A stretch of DNA of 37,621 nucleotides from CAZZGX01 sp964653715 (GCA_964653715.1 CAZZGX010000046.1:1-37621); one strand, 5' to 3'. Positions 1 to 9,614 are shown, counted from the stretch's first letter. The notes: generated by a model not told the origin, from the letters alone. Made by a program: numbers and translations.

Positions 1-8
1 AAAATCTG

Positions 9-42
9 TGGGAGCTCCTCGTAACATTACGAGGAGCTCCCA
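9..42 (-). terminator. Rho-independent terminator of the micro-operon
   Basis: A perfect 16-bp inverted repeat (9-24 with 27-42) has only a 2-4 nt loop. Read on the minus strand it is followed by CAGATTTT, a short U tract. It sits 8 bases after the stop codon of the 58-aa gene at 50-226, so it most likely ends that two-gene transcript. The arms contain the self-complementary core GGAGCTCC. Confidence 0.8.
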
Positions 43-49
43 GCTATCT

Positions 50-226
50 TCACTTGTTTCTGCAGACGTTGCAGGGACGCATACGGCCGATATTAAAGGC
101 CGCAGCCACGATGGCGACAAGCACCATCCCCAACATCCCCACTTGAGACACGGGGACAATATTTGCCGCGTTCACTCCCACAACAAGAGCAAACGCGCCG
201 AGACCGCCAGTTATGAATCTCTCCAT
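50..226 (-). CDS. Small two-helix membrane protein (58 aa), unknown function
   Basis: I do not recognise this protein. From the chosen ATG at 226 it has two hydrophobic stretches (about residues 6-23 and 29-47) and a short charged tail with a C-x-x-C pair (RPCNVCRNK). The open frame begins further upstream at 241, but its second and third codons, AGG AGG, form a consensus Shine-Dalgarno sequence at 233-238. This places the real start at ATG 226 (6-nt spacer) or ATG 229 (3-nt spacer). The stop codon of the 44-aa gene upstream abuts this Shine-Dalgarno sequence, so the two genes are probably translationally coupled. A strong terminator follows. A holin-like, toxin-like or envelope micro-protein is possible but unsupported. 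Confidence 0.7.
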   Translation of the reverse strand: MERFITGGLGAFALVVGVNAANIVPVSQVGMLGMVLVAIVAAAFNIGRMRPCNVCRNK

Positions 227-237
227 CATCAACCTCC

Positions 238-372
238 TCATCTTCCGTTGGCACGCGGGTAATTCCGCGCGCCAAGCTTTGTCTTCCAGCTCGCGAGAAA
301 TGCGCTCGCGATGCCGAGAAGAGCTACCCCGACAAGCACCAAAGCCCCCGCGTAAAAAATGATTGGCCCCAT
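238..372 (-). CDS. Small single-helix membrane protein (44 aa), unknown function
   Basis: This is a 44-codon frame starting at ATG 372 and ending with TGA at 238-240. It is preceded by a purine-rich GAGGAGGGGG ribosome binding site. The product starts MGPIIFYAGALVLVG, has one transmembrane helix (about residues 4-27) and a basic C-terminus (WKTKLGARNYPRANGR), so the tail should face the cytoplasm by the positive-inside rule. A perfect-consensus promoter lies 45-72 nt upstream. It is the first gene of a two-gene unit with the 58-aa membrane protein. No family is recognised. Coding status is inferred from start, stop, ribosome site and promoter agreement; homologues would be needed to prove it. 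Confidence 0.65.
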   Translation of the reverse strand: MGPIIFYAGALVLVGVALLGIASAFLASWKTKLGARNYPRANGR

Positions 373-416
373 CTACGTCGTCCCCCTCCTCGCTACAGTT
401 TTAAACTTCTTGTTAG

Positions 417-444
417 ATTATATACTTTTATTCTATTTTGTCAA
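417..444 (-). promoter_or_regulatory. Consensus sigma70-type promoter of the micro-operon
   Basis: On the minus strand TTGACA (439-444) and TATAAT (417-422) are both perfect consensus hexamers separated by 16 nt. The -35 box overlaps the folD stop codon. Transcription would start near 410 and give a leader of about 38 nt ahead of the 44-aa gene. It is the best promoter match seen in this window. Confidence 0.85.
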
Positions 445-1274
445 GACTTCAAAAGCCCTTTTAAAATAAGAAGATTTCGGAATATGAGCGCCACAGTGAG
501 CGGTCCTACTCCGCCCGTCTGGGGCGTAAGATAGCTTGCTTTTTCTTTGACCGACTCAAAATCAACATCCCCTACTATCTCACCGCCGACTTCTGAAGTG
601 CCGACATCAAGTACCACCGCTCCCTCATGAATCATATCTCCCTTTATAAAATTAGGTCTTCCCATGCCTGACACTACAATATCCGCCCCTGAAACAATTT
701 GTGGATGAAGCTGCGACTCGTCACTGATAATTGTAACGAGCACTTTTTTTTGCCCAAACCACGCGGCAAGCGGCTGGCCCACAAGGCGGCCATACCCGAG
801 AATAACAACGTGTTTGCCTTCAACATGAATCTCATATTTTTTAAAGAGCTCTTCCACGGCCCCCGCAACCGGCGGCAGAATTTTCGATTTGCCCACCTGA
901 AAGTCTCCTACCACGCGCGCTGAAAGAACATCCACATCTTTTTCTGGAACAATCGAGTTAAGAATCGCCTGCGTATCAATATGAGCTGGCAGCGGAAGCT
1001 GAACAATCACTCCGTCGTTACGCGTTTCGTGTACTATGTCTTTCATTTGGGCGCGAAGCTGGTTCGTTGTAAGGATCGCCGCAAGCTCGTAGCGCCGCGT
1101 CTCAACTCCAATCTCCCGGGCGAAGCGCTCTTTTAAAGAGACAAATTTTTGGGAAACAGGATCTTCGCCAACGACAACAACTGCAAGACGTGGCTTATCT
1201 TCAACCGCGTCGAGTTGTTTTTTTAGAGTGGCCTTAATCTCATCGGCTATGCTTTTGCCGTCAAGCAAGATCAT
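441..1274 (-). CDS. folD: Bifunctional methylenetetrahydrofolate dehydrogenase/cyclohydrolase FolD
   Basis: FolD interconverts 5,10-methylene-THF, methenyl-THF and 10-formyl-THF, feeding one-carbon units to purine synthesis and formyl-Met-tRNA. The 277-aa product has the usual length and landmarks: a GEDPVSQ segment, QLPLP, the Rossmann motif GYGRLVGQP, and a TPQTGGVGPLT C-terminal signature. Several normally conserved positions differ: the substrate-site Tyr of the YxxxK motif is Phe (FVSLK), KDVDG is KDVDV, PCTP is PPVAG, and TPVPGG is TPQTGG. I chose ATG 1274 because the frame upstream runs into glyA and the family alignment begins at MILLDGKSIA. Its ATG overlaps the glyA TGA by 4 nt. SHMT (glyA) makes its substrate, so the pairing is functional. 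The substitutions could mean altered cofactor or activity. Confidence 0.93.
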   Translation of the reverse strand: MILLDGKSIADEIKATLKKQLDAVEDKPRLAVVVVGEDPVSQKFVSLKERFAREIGVETRRYELAAILTTNQLRAQMKDIVHETRNDGVIVQLPLPAHIDTQAILNSIVPEKDVDVLSARVVGDFQVGKSKILPPVAGAVEELFKKYEIHVEGKHVVILGYGRLVGQPLAAWFGQKKVLVTIISDESQLHPQIVSGADIVVSGMGRPNFIKGDMIHEGAVVLDVGTSEVGGEIVGDVDFESVKEKASYLTPQTGGVGPLTVALIFRNLLILKGLLKS

Positions 1275-2482
1275 GGAAGAGGAAACCTCCGTGCGAGCGC
1301 CGCAATGTGTGCAGGACGAAATTTTTTGTTTTTTGTGAGAACCGCATGCATCCAAGAAGCGATGAGAATCATCTCTTGCTCGCGCATGCCTCTTGTCGTC
1401 ACCGCGGGCGTCCCGATCCTGATACCCGAAGGATTAAGCGGGCTTCGCGTGTCATACGGAATCGCGTTTTTGTTCACAATAATGCCGGCGTGTTCAAGCT
1501 GACGTTCAGCCTCGCGGCCAGATATTCCTTTCTCATACGTATCAACGAGAAAAAGATGCGAATCCGTACCACCCGAGACGATCCGCCAACCGTGACGCTT
1601 GAGTTCTTGGGCAAATGTCTTGGCATTTTGGATGATTTGCCGCGCGTATTTTTTAAAGGCTGTACCTCTTGCCTCTTCGAGTGCCACCGCAAGCGCCGCG
1701 ATTTGATTTACATGCGGCCCGCCCTGAACTCCGGGAAAAATGGCTCTGTTAATTTTGGAGGCGAGTTCTTTTTTTGAAAATATGAGGGCCGAGCGGGGAC
1801 CGCGAAGTGTTTTGTGACCCGTGGTCATAACTACATCCGCGTAGGCAAACGGCGAGGGGTAAACGCCACCCGCTACTAACCCCGCAAAATGAGACATATC
1901 GACAACAAGATAGGCACCTGCGGCATTCGCGATATCGCGAAATTTCTTAAAATCAATGATACGCGAATACGCGGTGAACCCGGCAATAACGATCGCATGC
2001 TTTTCGCGGATCGCGAGTTTTTTGAGCGCCCGATAATCAAGAAGTTCGGATTTCTCGTCAAGAATATACGGCACCGCGCGCCAAAAGATTCCGGAAGCGC
2101 TAACCTTATGCCCATGCGTCAAGTGCCCCCCCATGTCAAGCCTCAAGCCCATAATTTTGCCACCGAGCGGCAAAAGCGCCAGATAAATCGCGAGATTCGC
2201 GGGAGAGCCCGAATACGGCTGGACATTTACAGCCCATTTTTTATCTGAAAGTGAAAAAAGCTCGAGAGCGCGTTTTTGAGCAAGCATTTCTACCTTATCA
2301 ACAATTTCATTGCCGCCGTAATACCGAGCACCCGGATACCCCTCAGCGTATTTGTTTGTAAAAATACTTTCGAGTGCCCTTCGCACATCGCGCGAAACAT
2401 AGTTCTCCGAAGCGATAAGATTGATGACAGAGGCCTGGCGCTTTTCTTCTTTTTGAATAAGTTTTTTGAGAATCTGATCCAT
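1271..2482 (-). CDS. glyA: Serine hydroxymethyltransferase
   Basis: SHMT is a PLP enzyme converting serine and THF to glycine and 5,10-methylene-THF. The 403-aa length is typical. The N-terminal NLIASENYVS motif, the GYPGARYYGG segment near residue 48, the PLP-aspartate region VVDMSHFAGLVAGG (about 193-206) and the catalytic lysine K224 in TGHKTLRGPR are all present. The start is ATG 2482, overlapping the tsaC stop by one base (TAATG). folD follows with a 4-nt overlap, making a serine-to-one-carbon module inside an operon that starts at leuS. No Shine-Dalgarno sequence is needed if translation is coupled. Confidence 0.97.
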   Translation of the reverse strand: MDQILKKLIQKEEKRQASVINLIASENYVSRDVRRALESIFTNKYAEGYPGARYYGGNEIVDKVEMLAQKRALELFSLSDKKWAVNVQPYSGSPANLAIYLALLPLGGKIMGLRLDMGGHLTHGHKVSASGIFWRAVPYILDEKSELLDYRALKKLAIREKHAIVIAGFTAYSRIIDFKKFRDIANAAGAYLVVDMSHFAGLVAGGVYPSPFAYADVVMTTGHKTLRGPRSALIFSKKELASKINRAIFPGVQGGPHVNQIAALAVALEEARGTAFKKYARQIIQNAKTFAQELKRHGWRIVSGGTDSHLFLVDTYEKGISGREAERQLEHAGIIVNKNAIPYDTRSPLNPSGIRIGTPAVTTRGMREQEMILIASWMHAVLTKNKKFRPAHIAALARRFPLP

Positions 2483-3102
2483 TATTGTAGCGATCCAAAA
2501 ATATGCTCTAGTTTTTCTCGTGAGATATCACCTTCGCGAATGAGCGTTGGTGGGTGAGTCGTAAAATCAACTGCGGATGAAGCCATACTATCAGGTATGT
2601 CCCCTCCGTCAATGAAAAGATCTACGTCATGGGCATCCCAAAAATCTTTTTCGACATCTTGAACACGAACAAATGGTCCGTGACCCGAAACATTTGCTGA
2701 TGTTTGGATAAGTGGCCTCGCCAATTTGTTGATGAGATCTATTAATAAGAGAGTGCTAGGAACTCGAAAACCGAGAGATGCGCCTTGCATTGGAAGACTT
2801 ACTCTTTTCGCCCGCAAAATTGCGGTAAGTGCTCCCGGCCAGAGAAGAAAAAGTTTTTTGGAGAGTTCCTCTTCAATCTCCGCATACTCGTCAAGCATCT
2901 CATGCCCCGACACAAAAAGCCCGAGTGGCTTTGAGAGCTCGCGTTTTTTTATTTTATATATTTTTTTCACCGCCGACTCATTGGTCGCGTCCGCCACTAG
3001 TCCATACACCGTGTCGGTCGGTACAATTACCACGCCGCCCGCCTCCACAACTTGGAGAAGCCGACCTGTGATTTTTGGATCGCTGAGTAAAATCCGTTCC
3101 AT
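2482..3102 (-). CDS. tsaC: L-threonylcarbamoyladenylate synthase (TsaC/Sua5/YrdC family)
   Basis: This 206-aa YrdC-domain protein makes threonylcarbamoyl-AMP from threonine, bicarbonate and ATP, the first step of the t6A37 tRNA modification. The family signatures PTDTVYGL (residues 28-35) and KKRELSKPL (52-60), and later SANVSG, are visible. The length matches the short TsaC form without the Sua5 C-terminal domain. The partner genes tsaB/D/E are not in the window. Start ATG 3102 overlaps the preceding stop by one base, and the gene lies between a surface-protein gene and glyA in the leuS operon, consistent with a translation-related context. Confidence 0.95.
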   Translation of the reverse strand: MERILLSDPKITGRLLQVVEAGGVVIVPTDTVYGLVADATNESAVKKIYKIKKRELSKPLGLFVSGHEMLDEYAEIEEELSKKLFLLWPGALTAILRAKRVSLPMQGASLGFRVPSTLLLIDLINKLARPLIQTSANVSGHGPFVRVQDVEKDFWDAHDVDLFIDGGDIPDSMASSAVDFTTHPPTLIREGDISREKLEHIFGSLQ

Positions 3103-3836
3103 TATTTGAATCGAACGGGCACGCTAAACGACTTGGCGTTTTCGGGAAGGCCGCTTGGGTTGTCGTTTTCAAAAATGACCGTGCCTGTATCAGTTTCGGA
3201 CTTTGTAAAAGTAAGGGTTCCTTCAAAATCAACAAAATCGCTCGTCATCCAATCTCCCTTTGCCTGTAATGGTATCTTTGTTAGCACTTTTTTGTTGGCG
3301 TCGAGGAGTGTTACGGGCATATTTGCCTCAAAGAACCACGACCCTTTCGCTTTACCAAAAATCTTCTGCGGACTTTTTATGACGTCATCTGGCTTTGGAC
3401 TTTCAACTTGAATTTCCTCTGCTAAAAAAGATTCATCATAGGCAATATTCACATGCTCTGTCTCAACCAATTCTCCCCGGGCATCATACGCCTTGGCCCA
3501 CATCTCCCCCAGCAAATTTTTCTCGGTTATTGGGAAACTGGTTTCTTCGCCGGTCGAGAGATCCTGAAACAGTATCTTCGAAAGATCGGCAGAGGTAGCG
3601 CCTTTTGGCAAAAACCAAATTTCTTTACGGACGGAATTGCGAGTACCAAGAATAATTACCGATCCCTCGTGATACAATTTCATCCCCCCATCATCTCGTG
3701 AAGGTTCAATCAAAAGCGATGTAATGGCGATTTTTGGTTGCTCCGGCGTGATCGCTTGCGGTGGCGGAAGAAAATAGAGCACACTCGCAAAAACAAATAC
3801 GAGGACAATACAAATAAGTATTATTTTATTTTTCAT
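3102..3836 (-). CDS. Membrane-anchored Gmad2 (Ig-like) domain protein
   Basis: This 244-aa protein has an N-terminal signal or anchor helix (about residues 4-23), a middle region of roughly 110 residues without a recognised fold, and a C-terminal Gmad2-type immunoglobulin-like domain (about 143-244). Typical Gmad2 features are SPQKIFGKAKGSWFFEA, a G-D-W-M turn, and the ending TGTVIFENDNPSGLPE. Gmad2 domains occur in sporulation and germination lipoproteins and in many Patescibacteria envelope proteins; the role here is unknown but must be outside the membrane. There is no lipobox cysteine. It overlaps leuS by 4 nt (ATGA) and tsaC by 1 nt, so it is co-translated with translation genes although it is a surface protein. 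Confidence 0.85.
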   Translation of the reverse strand: MKNKIILICIVLVFVFASVLYFLPPPQAITPEQPKIAITSLLIEPSRDDGGMKLYHEGSVIILGTRNSVRKEIWFLPKGATSADLSKILFQDLSTGEETSFPITEKNLLGEMWAKAYDARGELVETEHVNIAYDESFLAEEIQVESPKPDDVIKSPQKIFGKAKGSWFFEANMPVTLLDANKKVLTKIPLQAKGDWMTSDFVDFEGTLTFTKSETDTGTVIFENDNPSGLPENAKSFSVPVRFK

Positions 3837-6247
3837 ACGACAAAATTGATAAGTCGCTCGGGGACAAAAATTATCTTTGTAGGATGTTTATCTCCAAGTT
3901 GCGCTTGGACTTTCGGACGCTCAAGTGCAAGGCATCGCGCCTCCTCCTCCGCAATTTCCACCGGAACCTCAATCGAATCACGAAGTTTTCCGTTGATCTG
4001 GATGACAAGCGTAAATCGAGATTCATGGATCAGAGATTCATCATACTGGGGCCACATGGCGACGTGAATAGAATCTTTGCCACCGTGCGCCTCGAAAAGC
4101 TCTTCGGTAATAAACGGGGCAAAAGGCGCTAACAACTGCAGGAAAATGCGGAAACTTTTCTTATCCACCGACTCCGAAAATTTTTCAAATGTATTGAGGA
4201 GGACCATAATGGCGGAAATCGCAGTATTGTACTGGAGACTTTCAATATCTTCGGTTACTTTTTTGATCGTCTTATGAAGCGCGGTTTTTACCTCGGCGCT
4301 TGCTTCACCTGCGAACATAGTACCCGCAAAGTCCCACGCGCGCGCTAAAAAGCGAACAGTGCCTCGGATACCGGTATCGCGAAAATTTCCTCCTTCTGAA
4401 AACGGGCCAAGAAACATGAGATACATCCTAAATGCATCGATGCCGTAAACTTTAATGTATTCGTCGGGATTGATGACGTTACCCTTTGATTTAGACATTT
4501 TTGCGCCGTCTTTTATAAGCAATCCGTGCGCCCGAAAATGTGTGATGGGTTCGCCTCCGGATGATCTGGCAAAATCTACTATTTTGAGATCGTGCAAGAC
4601 CATTGAAAGGAAACGGACGTAAAGAAGATGGAGTACCGCGTGCTCCGCGCCCCCGATGTACATACCTACAGGGAGCCATCGCCGCGCAATATCCCGCGAC
4701 ACCAAAGAGTCTTTATTTTTAGAGTCGAGATACCGAAGATAATACCACGCGGAATCGAGAAACGTGTCCGAGACGTCAGTTTCTCTCCGCGCGGGTCCCT
4801 TACACTCTGGGCATGTGGTTTTGTAAAACTCTGGAAAATTAGCAAGCGGCGATTTGTCACTGCCTGTGGGACGAAAGTCTTTAACATACGGGAGAACCAC
4901 CGGAAGATTTTCTTCCTTTTCGGCAAGCCACCTGTTGCAATGGTCGCACCAGATCATCGGAATTGGCGGGCCCCAGTAGCGCTGGCGAGATAGGAGCCAG
5001 TCACGAAGCCTGTACTGGATTTTTTTCTCCCCGCCCACGGCTTTCGTAATCTCCCATTTCGCCCCTTCGGAAGACATTCCGGAAAATTTTCCAGAATCTA
5101 TAAGTTCTCCTTCCCCCGTCCAGCATTCAATTTTAACTTGAGACATTATTACTTTTTTTATCGGCAATTTAAATTTTGAAGCAAATTCAAAATCGCGCTT
5201 ATCGTGCGCGGGGACGGCCATTATGGCTCCGGTACCCACATCGCCGAGCACATAATCCGAGATCCAGACCGGAATCTTCTCTTTGTTCGCGGGATTAGTG
5301 GCAGAAACACCCGAAAAAACTCCCGTTTTTTCATTTAATTCTCCGTCGTCGGCAGCACCGCGCCGCCCAAGCGCGTCGTTAATATATTTTTTTACTTCAT
5401 CGGAGGCCTGCCAGCCAACATCAAGCCATAGCTTGGCACGTTCAGGCGAGATAACCATAAACGTAGCGCCAAAAATAGTGTCTGGTCGGGTAGTAAATAT
5501 TTCGAGCTTATGCTTTCCGTCTGTTTGCCCATGGATATCGGTAAGTGGAAACATGATCTTTGCTCCTTCGGACCTGCCAATCCAATTGCGTTGGGCAATT
5601 TTAATCTTTTCTGACCAGTCAATCTTATCAATGCCCGAGAGCAATCGCTCTGCGTAATCGGTAATTTTGAAAAACCATTGCTCAAGATCTTTTTTGATCA
5701 CCGGTATGCCGCAACGTTCGCATACTCCATTTATAACTTGCTCGTCGGCTAGCACTGTCGAACAGGCGGAGCACCAGTTGACTGAAGCTTTTTTACGATA
5801 CGCGAGTCCGGCCTTAAAAAGCTTTATAAAAATCCATTGCGTCCAGCGATAATATTCGGGATCGTAAGTTTCGAGCCGCTCCTCCCATGCATATGCATTG
5901 CCGATCATCGAAAGTTGCCGATAAAAATTCTCTTCGGAAACACGCGCATGATCAACCGGATGCTTTTTGATTTTGATTGCGTAATTTTCAGAATGTATGC
6001 CAAAACCGTCAAGTCCAATCGGTTCAAAGACATCATATCCCTCCATTCGCTTTTTGCGGCCGTAAATATCGGAACCGACAAACGCATACATGTTGCCCAC
6101 ATGAAGCCCTTCAGCCGACGGATACGGAAACATCATGAGATTGTAAAAAGGGCGTTTGGCCTTTTCGAAATCAGGCTCATAGAGAGCGCTCTTCAGCCAG
6201 CGCTCTTGCCATTTTTTCTCGATTTTGGTGTGAGAATACTTTGTCAT
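3833..6247 (-). CDS. leuS: Leucyl-tRNA synthetase
   Basis: LeuRS charges tRNA-Leu and edits mischarged norvaline or isoleucine. The 804-aa length is at the normal bacterial lower end. Visible parts are the class I HIGH-type motif HVGN (residues 49-52), zinc-type cysteine pairs (159/162 and 176/179), the CP1 editing domain with TTRPDT (252-257) and GTGAIMAVPAHDKRD (about 338-352), KMSKS at 583-587, an anticodon-binding domain, and the C-terminal domain ending in VPERLINFVV. Start ATG 6247 has no Shine-Dalgarno; a TTGCTC-17-TACGAT promoter ends 10 nt upstream. It is the first gene of the leuS-Gmad2-tsaC-glyA-folD operon and lies just after the plsC terminator. Confidence 0.97.
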   Translation of the reverse strand: MTKYSHTKIEKKWQERWLKSALYEPDFEKAKRPFYNLMMFPYPSAEGLHVGNMYAFVGSDIYGRKKRMEGYDVFEPIGLDGFGIHSENYAIKIKKHPVDHARVSEENFYRQLSMIGNAYAWEERLETYDPEYYRWTQWIFIKLFKAGLAYRKKASVNWCSACSTVLADEQVINGVCERCGIPVIKKDLEQWFFKITDYAERLLSGIDKIDWSEKIKIAQRNWIGRSEGAKIMFPLTDIHGQTDGKHKLEIFTTRPDTIFGATFMVISPERAKLWLDVGWQASDEVKKYINDALGRRGAADDGELNEKTGVFSGVSATNPANKEKIPVWISDYVLGDVGTGAIMAVPAHDKRDFEFASKFKLPIKKVIMSQVKIECWTGEGELIDSGKFSGMSSEGAKWEITKAVGGEKKIQYRLRDWLLSRQRYWGPPIPMIWCDHCNRWLAEKEENLPVVLPYVKDFRPTGSDKSPLANFPEFYKTTCPECKGPARRETDVSDTFLDSAWYYLRYLDSKNKDSLVSRDIARRWLPVGMYIGGAEHAVLHLLYVRFLSMVLHDLKIVDFARSSGGEPITHFRAHGLLIKDGAKMSKSKGNVINPDEYIKVYGIDAFRMYLMFLGPFSEGGNFRDTGIRGTVRFLARAWDFAGTMFAGEASAEVKTALHKTIKKVTEDIESLQYNTAISAIMVLLNTFEKFSESVDKKSFRIFLQLLAPFAPFITEELFEAHGGKDSIHVAMWPQYDESLIHESRFTLVIQINGKLRDSIEVPVEIAEEEARCLALERPKVQAQLGDKHPTKIIFVPERLINFVV

Positions 6248-6257
6248 CGGTTTTTTT

Positions 6258-6286
6258 ATCGTATGCTAAAAATGGCTTTCGAGCAA
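6258..6286 (-). promoter_or_regulatory. Probable leuS promoter
   Basis: Minus-strand TTGCTC (6281-6286) and TACGAT (6258-6263) are 17 nt apart. The -10 box ends 10 nt before the leuS ATG, predicting a leader of only a few nucleotides. It immediately follows the plsC terminator, where a new promoter is expected. The hexamers are imperfect. Confidence 0.5.
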
Positions 6287-6314
6287 ACAAAAAGCGCTCT
6301 CATAAAAGAGCGCT
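6284..6314 (-). terminator. Rho-independent terminator after plsC
   Basis: AGCGCTCT (6293-6300) pairs with AGAGCGCT (6307-6314) around a 6-nt loop; on the minus strand the stem is followed by TTTTTGTTT. The stem overlaps the last codons and the stop of plsC and separates that gene from leuS. Confidence 0.82.
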
Positions 6315-7142
6315 ACTAGCGAGCATCTCGCTGATTATAAAACGGGCAATTGATGCAAGCCGTGGAACGTCGTTTCTTGAAAGACCGTGGGTCTCAATGA
6401 TCCGGCCGTACGATACGCAAATGCGTGATCTTTTCTTGAGCCCGAGGAGTGATCCTTTGGGCAATGCTCCGTATGCGCCCGAGATCGCGACAGGTAAAAT
6501 GGGAAGCCCAAGCTCTCGAGCAATGCTGAAAGCGCCGCGCTTGAATTCGCCAAGCTCTCCAGTACGTGTCCGCGTTCCTTCGGCAAAGAAAATTAGATTA
6601 AATCGTTTATGGGACTTTTTCCAGCCATTTACCCCTCTTCGAATCGCGCTCATTGCCTGATCGTGGTCACTTCTATCGATCACAATCTGTCCTCCCAGAC
6701 GCACTGCGTGGCCGATAACAGGATAGGAAAGAACTTCTTTTTTACATACAACTACGCCGTTTGGGTTGAGAGCTACGAGTATCAACGGATCAAGCGTACT
6801 TTGATGGTTTGCGACAACAATATATGAGCGCGACCAATCAATTCTCTCTCGTCCCAGAACTTCTATCTCAAAGCACGCTTTTTCAAGAATCCAGCTCGCC
6901 CAAAATTTTTGCGCGACGCGCCAAATGTATCTACCGCGCGTACGCTCGCTCCACGGCTGTCCGGGCCGCTCTGTGCAATGCACGTGGTAGTGCGATTCGA
7001 GTATTCTTACTGCCCTACCGCCGATCAATAGAGTCCGCCGGAACGCTTGAAAAATGATGTTGGTATTTCGAAGTGCCTCGAGGGGCGAGACGAAAAAACG
7101 CCATGCTGTCCAAAGCGGATACTTGGCATATGCAAGAACCAT
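6300..7142 (-). CDS. plsC: PlsC-type 1-acyl-glycerol-3-phosphate acyltransferase
   Basis: This 280-aa member of the PlsC/LPLAT acyltransferase family probably acylates lysophosphatidic acid to phosphatidic acid at the membrane. The catalytic H-X4-D box is NHQSTLD (H113 to D118) and the second motif is FAEGTRTRTG (EGTR at 188-191). An N-terminal extension of about 85 residues precedes the domain, with a hydrophobic or amphipathic stretch near residues 5-40. The gene has one of the few consensus ribosome sites of the window, AGGAGG at 7147-7152, 4 nt before ATG 7142. A 9-bp hairpin lies just upstream of that site. A terminator follows. Substrate specificity cannot be read from sequence. Confidence 0.9.
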   Translation of the reverse strand: MVLAYAKYPLWTAWRFFVSPLEALRNTNIIFQAFRRTLLIGGRAVRILESHYHVHCTERPGQPWSERTRGRYIWRVAQKFWASWILEKACFEIEVLGRERIDWSRSYIVVANHQSTLDPLILVALNPNGVVVCKKEVLSYPVIGHAVRLGGQIVIDRSDHDQAMSAIRRGVNGWKKSHKRFNLIFFAEGTRTRTGELGEFKRGAFSIARELGLPILPVAISGAYGALPKGSLLGLKKRSRICVSYGRIIETHGLSRNDVPRLASIARFIISEMLASSALL

Positions 7143-7153
7143 ACTTCCTCCTT

Positions 7154-7177
7154 ACAAGTGAAAAGATCTTCACTTGT
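7154..7177. repeat. Hairpin immediately upstream of the plsC ribosome binding site
   Basis: ACAAGTGAA (7154-7162) and TTCACTTGT (7169-7177) form a perfect 9-bp stem with loop AAGATC in the tatD-plsC gap. In the minus-strand transcript it ends one base before AAGGAGG. There is no U tract after it on that strand, so it is not a standard terminator; it may shape plsC translation or mRNA processing. Confidence 0.55.
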
Positions 7178-7194
7178 GTGGTAGCACAAAAAAT

Positions 7195-8037
7195 CTAGAG
7201 ACGGAAGAGGCGGCGGGCGTTCGCGGTTGTTGCCTCTGCTACCGCTTCAAACGTGAGACCGCGAAGCTCCGCAACGCGCCGCGCGATTTCTTTGACGTAA
7301 AGAGGCTCATTGCGCTTTCCGCGATATGGGATGGGAGCGACATACGGAGAATCCGTCTCCACCATCATCCGGTCAAGCGGCACTTTTTTTACGACTTCGT
7401 CGTATTGACGCGCAAACGTAATAACTCCTGTAAACGACAAATAAAAATCAAGATCGAGAAATATTTTTGCGTCGTCCCACGTACCCGCAAAAAAATGAAT
7501 CGTCCCGCCAACTTCATTCGCGCGCGCTTCTTTGAGTATGGACGCCAAGTCGCTATAAGCATTTCTACAATGAATGATGAGTGGCTTTTTTACATCGCGC
7601 GCGAGACGAATTTGCTCGCGAAGCGTATCGGCCTGATTCTTTTTTTCTTCGTCTGACTGGCCAGTGCGATAGTAATCGAGCCCGCACTCGCCTATGGCAA
7701 CAGTTTTGGAATCGAGCGTAAGTTTTTTGTATTCATCGTAATTAAATTTCTCAGGTCGAGTTGAAAACCCGGGGATGTTTTTGCCTCCGGCTTCCCCTAA
7801 TTCTTCGGCATCAACCTCGAACGCCACCAGATGAATCGGATGTAGCCCAACGGCCGCCCAAATACCTTGCGGGTAGCGCCGCGCATACAGAACGGCGCGA
7901 CGCGACGTGTCAATTTGGGAGCCAATGAGAACCATGCCTATATTTTCCGCGAGCGCGCGAGCGATGACATCGTGCCCATCGTCACGAAAAGCGTTAAAAT
8001 TGACATGCGCGTGAATGTCGATGAGTTTCAAATCCAT
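7195..8037 (-). CDS. tatD: TatD-family metal-dependent hydrolase/DNase
   Basis: This 280-aa TIM-barrel amidohydrolase-superfamily protein belongs to the TatD/YcfH group, which includes 3'-5' DNA exonucleases and D-aminoacyl-tRNA-deacylase-like members. Metal-ligand motifs are in order: DIHAH (H9, H11), GLHPIH (H66), GECGLDYY (E117), IIHCR (H156), H181, and ETDSPYVAP (D229). The usual HCFSG is replaced by HFFAG, keeping the histidine. It starts 3 nt after the metG stop, which matches the frequent metG-tatD pairing in bacteria. An insertion of about 20 residues (80-100) separates two core strands. No Shine-Dalgarno is visible, so translation is probably coupled to metG. Confidence 0.93.
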   Translation of the reverse strand: MDLKLIDIHAHVNFNAFRDDGHDVIARALAENIGMVLIGSQIDTSRRAVLYARRYPQGIWAAVGLHPIHLVAFEVDAEELGEAGGKNIPGFSTRPEKFNYDEYKKLTLDSKTVAIGECGLDYYRTGQSDEEKKNQADTLREQIRLARDVKKPLIIHCRNAYSDLASILKEARANEVGGTIHFFAGTWDDAKIFLDLDFYLSFTGVITFARQYDEVVKKVPLDRMMVETDSPYVAPIPYRGKRNEPLYVKEIARRVAELRGLTFEAVAEATTANARRLFRL

Positions 8038-8040
8038 ATG

Positions 8041-9591
<1,551 letters not shown>

Positions 9592-9608
9592 GCGTCTCGG
9601 GAAATCAG

Positions 9609-9614
9609 ATTATA
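9609..9614 (-). promoter_or_regulatory. -10 box upstream of metG
   Basis: A perfect TATAAT on the minus strand overlaps the stop codon of the upstream permease and ends 17 nt before the metG ATG. No good -35 hexamer is seen at 16-18 nt. The predicted leader is about 10 nt. Confidence 0.45.
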
